Source: Lates calcarifer | Taxonomy: Eukaryota; Chordata; Actinopteri; Centropomidae | Assembly (NCBI RefSeq): GCF_001640805.2 | Contig: NC_066835.1 | Span: 8,240,227 to 8,304,226, forward strand | Reading direction: 5' to 3' | Length of the DNA: 64,000 bases | Shown: positions 62,001-64,000 of the stretch, piece after piece | Layout of the letters: each line of letters starts with the position of its first letter | Position numbering within the stretch: position 1 is the first letter of the stretch | Notes under the pieces: model-generated | What the model was told of the DNA's origin: nothing | Database searches by the model: none | What the model saw: the letters and a program-made list of their open reading frames with translations, nothing else | Program-made: the position numbers and the translations under genes

Positions 62001-64000
62001 TCTTGCCTTGAGGATCATTGTGTATCCAATATTGGAGTGATACTGTACGTGTCTGCTTGATCCTGGTACATGTAGCGCTGATGTTATTTTCCTGCTGCTG
62101 AAACACCTGTCCTAATTGTATTAATTAGCAAGCACCCTCAGGAGCTGAGCCTATTTTGCCACATACAACTGTATATATATGAATATATGTATATCCATTT
62201 GTACAATAAACGTATCTGCATCTTCTGATGTGTCTCTAAGGAATGCGGGAAACAACAGGCTGCAGGTCAAGGCAGATTATTGTCATCCAGAGAAACAAGG
62301 GGACATTGGCCAGTGCTAGAGTACTAATCTACTTATCTTTTATGTAAATAATGTGTCTAGCACCATCAACCTCTGATGCTGGATCCTGTCCCAGCATACC
62401 CGGGGTGTGAGCCAAAGGATAAAAGTCATCAAATTACACAGGTGTGAAAACAACACATCACTGAACACCTAGCAGTAAAGACAGCAAAAATTAAGATGCA
62501 CATTAGCACTTTAGTGTTAACTGTGTTCGTCTAAATGTGCTCATCCAGTTTTCCTTTAGCTTCGACGTGTGTGAATACAGAAAGACTCTATCTCAAGCCT
62601 TATTAGCTTAATGTATTGACATATTTGTTCTGCTTATGGGTCCGTGTTTTCTGTCTCAGATGTAGGCTTACACGCTCTTTAATCTGCCCTCCAGTGTGTG
62701 TGTGTGTTCTGGCTGGTGTGTGTGGTCCTAAGGGACCAACTGCGTCCACTCCTGCACCACTGCTATCACAATGTCATCTGCATACCTGACAGCACAGACC
62801 CTCCTCCTTCCTCCAACCACCTCTACTCCATCGCTTTCTCTTTTTTTTTTTTTTACAGTCATTTCCTCTTATTTCCCATTAACTTTTCTCTTTCTTTATT
62901 CGCCTCTCTTGGTTGTCCTGTCTTACTCACTCATTCTCTCTCTCTCTCTCTCTCTTTTGCTTTCTCACCTCCTTGCTATTTTTCTCTCTGGGTCAATAAT
63001 GTGTGTGTTGGGGATTCAGCGGTTGCAGTTTCTAGATAAACACCCTGTTAGCAGGATTATCCCTGTTGTCCTAACAATGTAAACCTGGGATTAGACCTGA
63101 CTCTCCAGGGATACATATGTGTGCATGTTTGTGTGTGTGTTGTCCTAACCGAGTAAGCTCACCACCTGACAGGGCTGCCTTCAGAGTGTGTAAGATCCCA
63201 TACGTACAAAGTCAGTGGATAGTAATGTGAATTACATAATTCATGTACATATGTGTGTTTAAAATGTCAAAATGTGTTTGTTTATATTATATGTTGTAAG
63301 TATTTGAACCTAATAAAATTCATGGTGTTGAAACTCCTGTACTGTGTTTCCTGCTATAGCCATAGAACAGGCTGGGCGAAGTGACATTCAGACTTGAAAT
63401 GCAACAGCATGTTGCTTCAAATACTGGTGAGAGGATGAAGACTATTCCAGACTATTTCTTGGCATGGAGCAGTAACTTCCTGGAGTCTTGTTGTCCCAGT
63501 GAGGTTGACAGGCGGTGTAGATGTGAGAAAATCACTGGTCCTGGCCAAGAAATAGTCCACCACATAACACCCCCCACCCCCCTAAAACCACAATGAGTTG
63601 TTTTCATATTTTGGTACTGTAAAGATTAAACAAACTAGATATAACAAATTAATTAGTGAGCTTAGAAGGTGCTTTGGAGTTTCCAGTGCCAAGTTAACAG
63701 GCTACCGGTTGTAGCTTTGTTTTTACTGTACAGACATGAAAGTGGTATTGATCTACTTCTCTAACTCTCAGCAAGGAAGCAAATGCACATATTTCCTAAC
63801 ATGTCCAACTATTTCCTCAAAACGTAGCTTTGCCTACGCTCTGCTATGCCCTATTTTACCAACATTGTCTCCTGATAGTATGATTTCCCAGTGGGCAACC
63901 ACAGGCAACTGAGTTTCGTATCATCCATGAAATCAGTCCCCATGGGTCTTACATCTGTCTGAACGTGGTCTTAGGCTTCCCTAATATGAAAATATATAGT
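59023..64000. other. 3' flank, gene-free to the window end
   Basis: No exon is supported. Low-complexity tracts include a (CCT)n run at 60459-60480, a (CT)n run at 62934-62955 and short CA and TG runs. An AATAAA at about 63312 in CCTAATAAAATTCATGG has no gene before it that I recognise. Confidence 0.5.

Noticed and set aside
48963..64000. skap2 or snx10 exons
   Set aside because: These usually follow hoxa1 in vertebrates, but no frame here resembles them.

Overview
The window is the anterior (3') part of a teleost HoxAa cluster plus its 3' flank. Six Hox genes lie on the + strand in collinear order: hoxa7a (2783-4389), hoxa5a (9925-11421), hoxa4a (20546-21841), hoxa3a (33319-37202), hoxa2a (41762-43484) and hoxa1a (47617-48962). 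Each has the standard two-exon layout, with a hexapeptide (YPWM, FPWM or FDWM) near the end of exon 1, one phase-1 intron, and a homeobox in exon 2. Having paralogues 1 to 5 and 7 from group A, with no group 6 gene, identifies teleost HoxAa; HoxAb keeps only a few genes. Retention of hoxa7a, very short intergenic distances and many (CA)n repeats suggest a spiny-rayed fish (percomorph), but I cannot name the species. Layout: 1-2782 upstream flank and hoxa7a promoter; 4390-9924 the gap where hoxa6 has been lost, which keeps a promoter-like CCAAT/E-box module near 6040; 11422-20545 an unusually large hoxa5a-hoxa4a interval with a DR5 retinoic acid response element, a second promoter-like module and two coding-looking exons whose splice phases match; 21842-33318 the hoxa4a-hoxa3a interval with probable distal promoters and 5' UTR exons of hoxa3a, an antisense transcript candidate in the position of mammalian HOXA-AS2, and another DR5; 37203-41761 and 43485-47616 the short hoxa3a-hoxa2a and hoxa2a-hoxa1a intervals; 48963-64000 a gene-poor 3' flank with a DR5 6.1 kb past hoxa1a, a candidate three-exon small gene at 50433-51122 and a degraded hAT transposon at 58219-59022. 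The genes encode sequence-specific homeodomain transcription factors that pattern the hindbrain, pharyngeal arches and anterior trunk with PBC/Meis cofactors. The visible regulatory sites fit that role: three consensus DR5 elements, Pbx/Hox plus Meis sites in the hoxa2a intron, and a recurring ATTGG-(10-12 nt)-CAYGTG promoter pattern. Two structural oddities stand out: a one-base frame disruption in hoxa5a exon 1, and a tandem array of about 300-bp units inside the hoxa3a intron.
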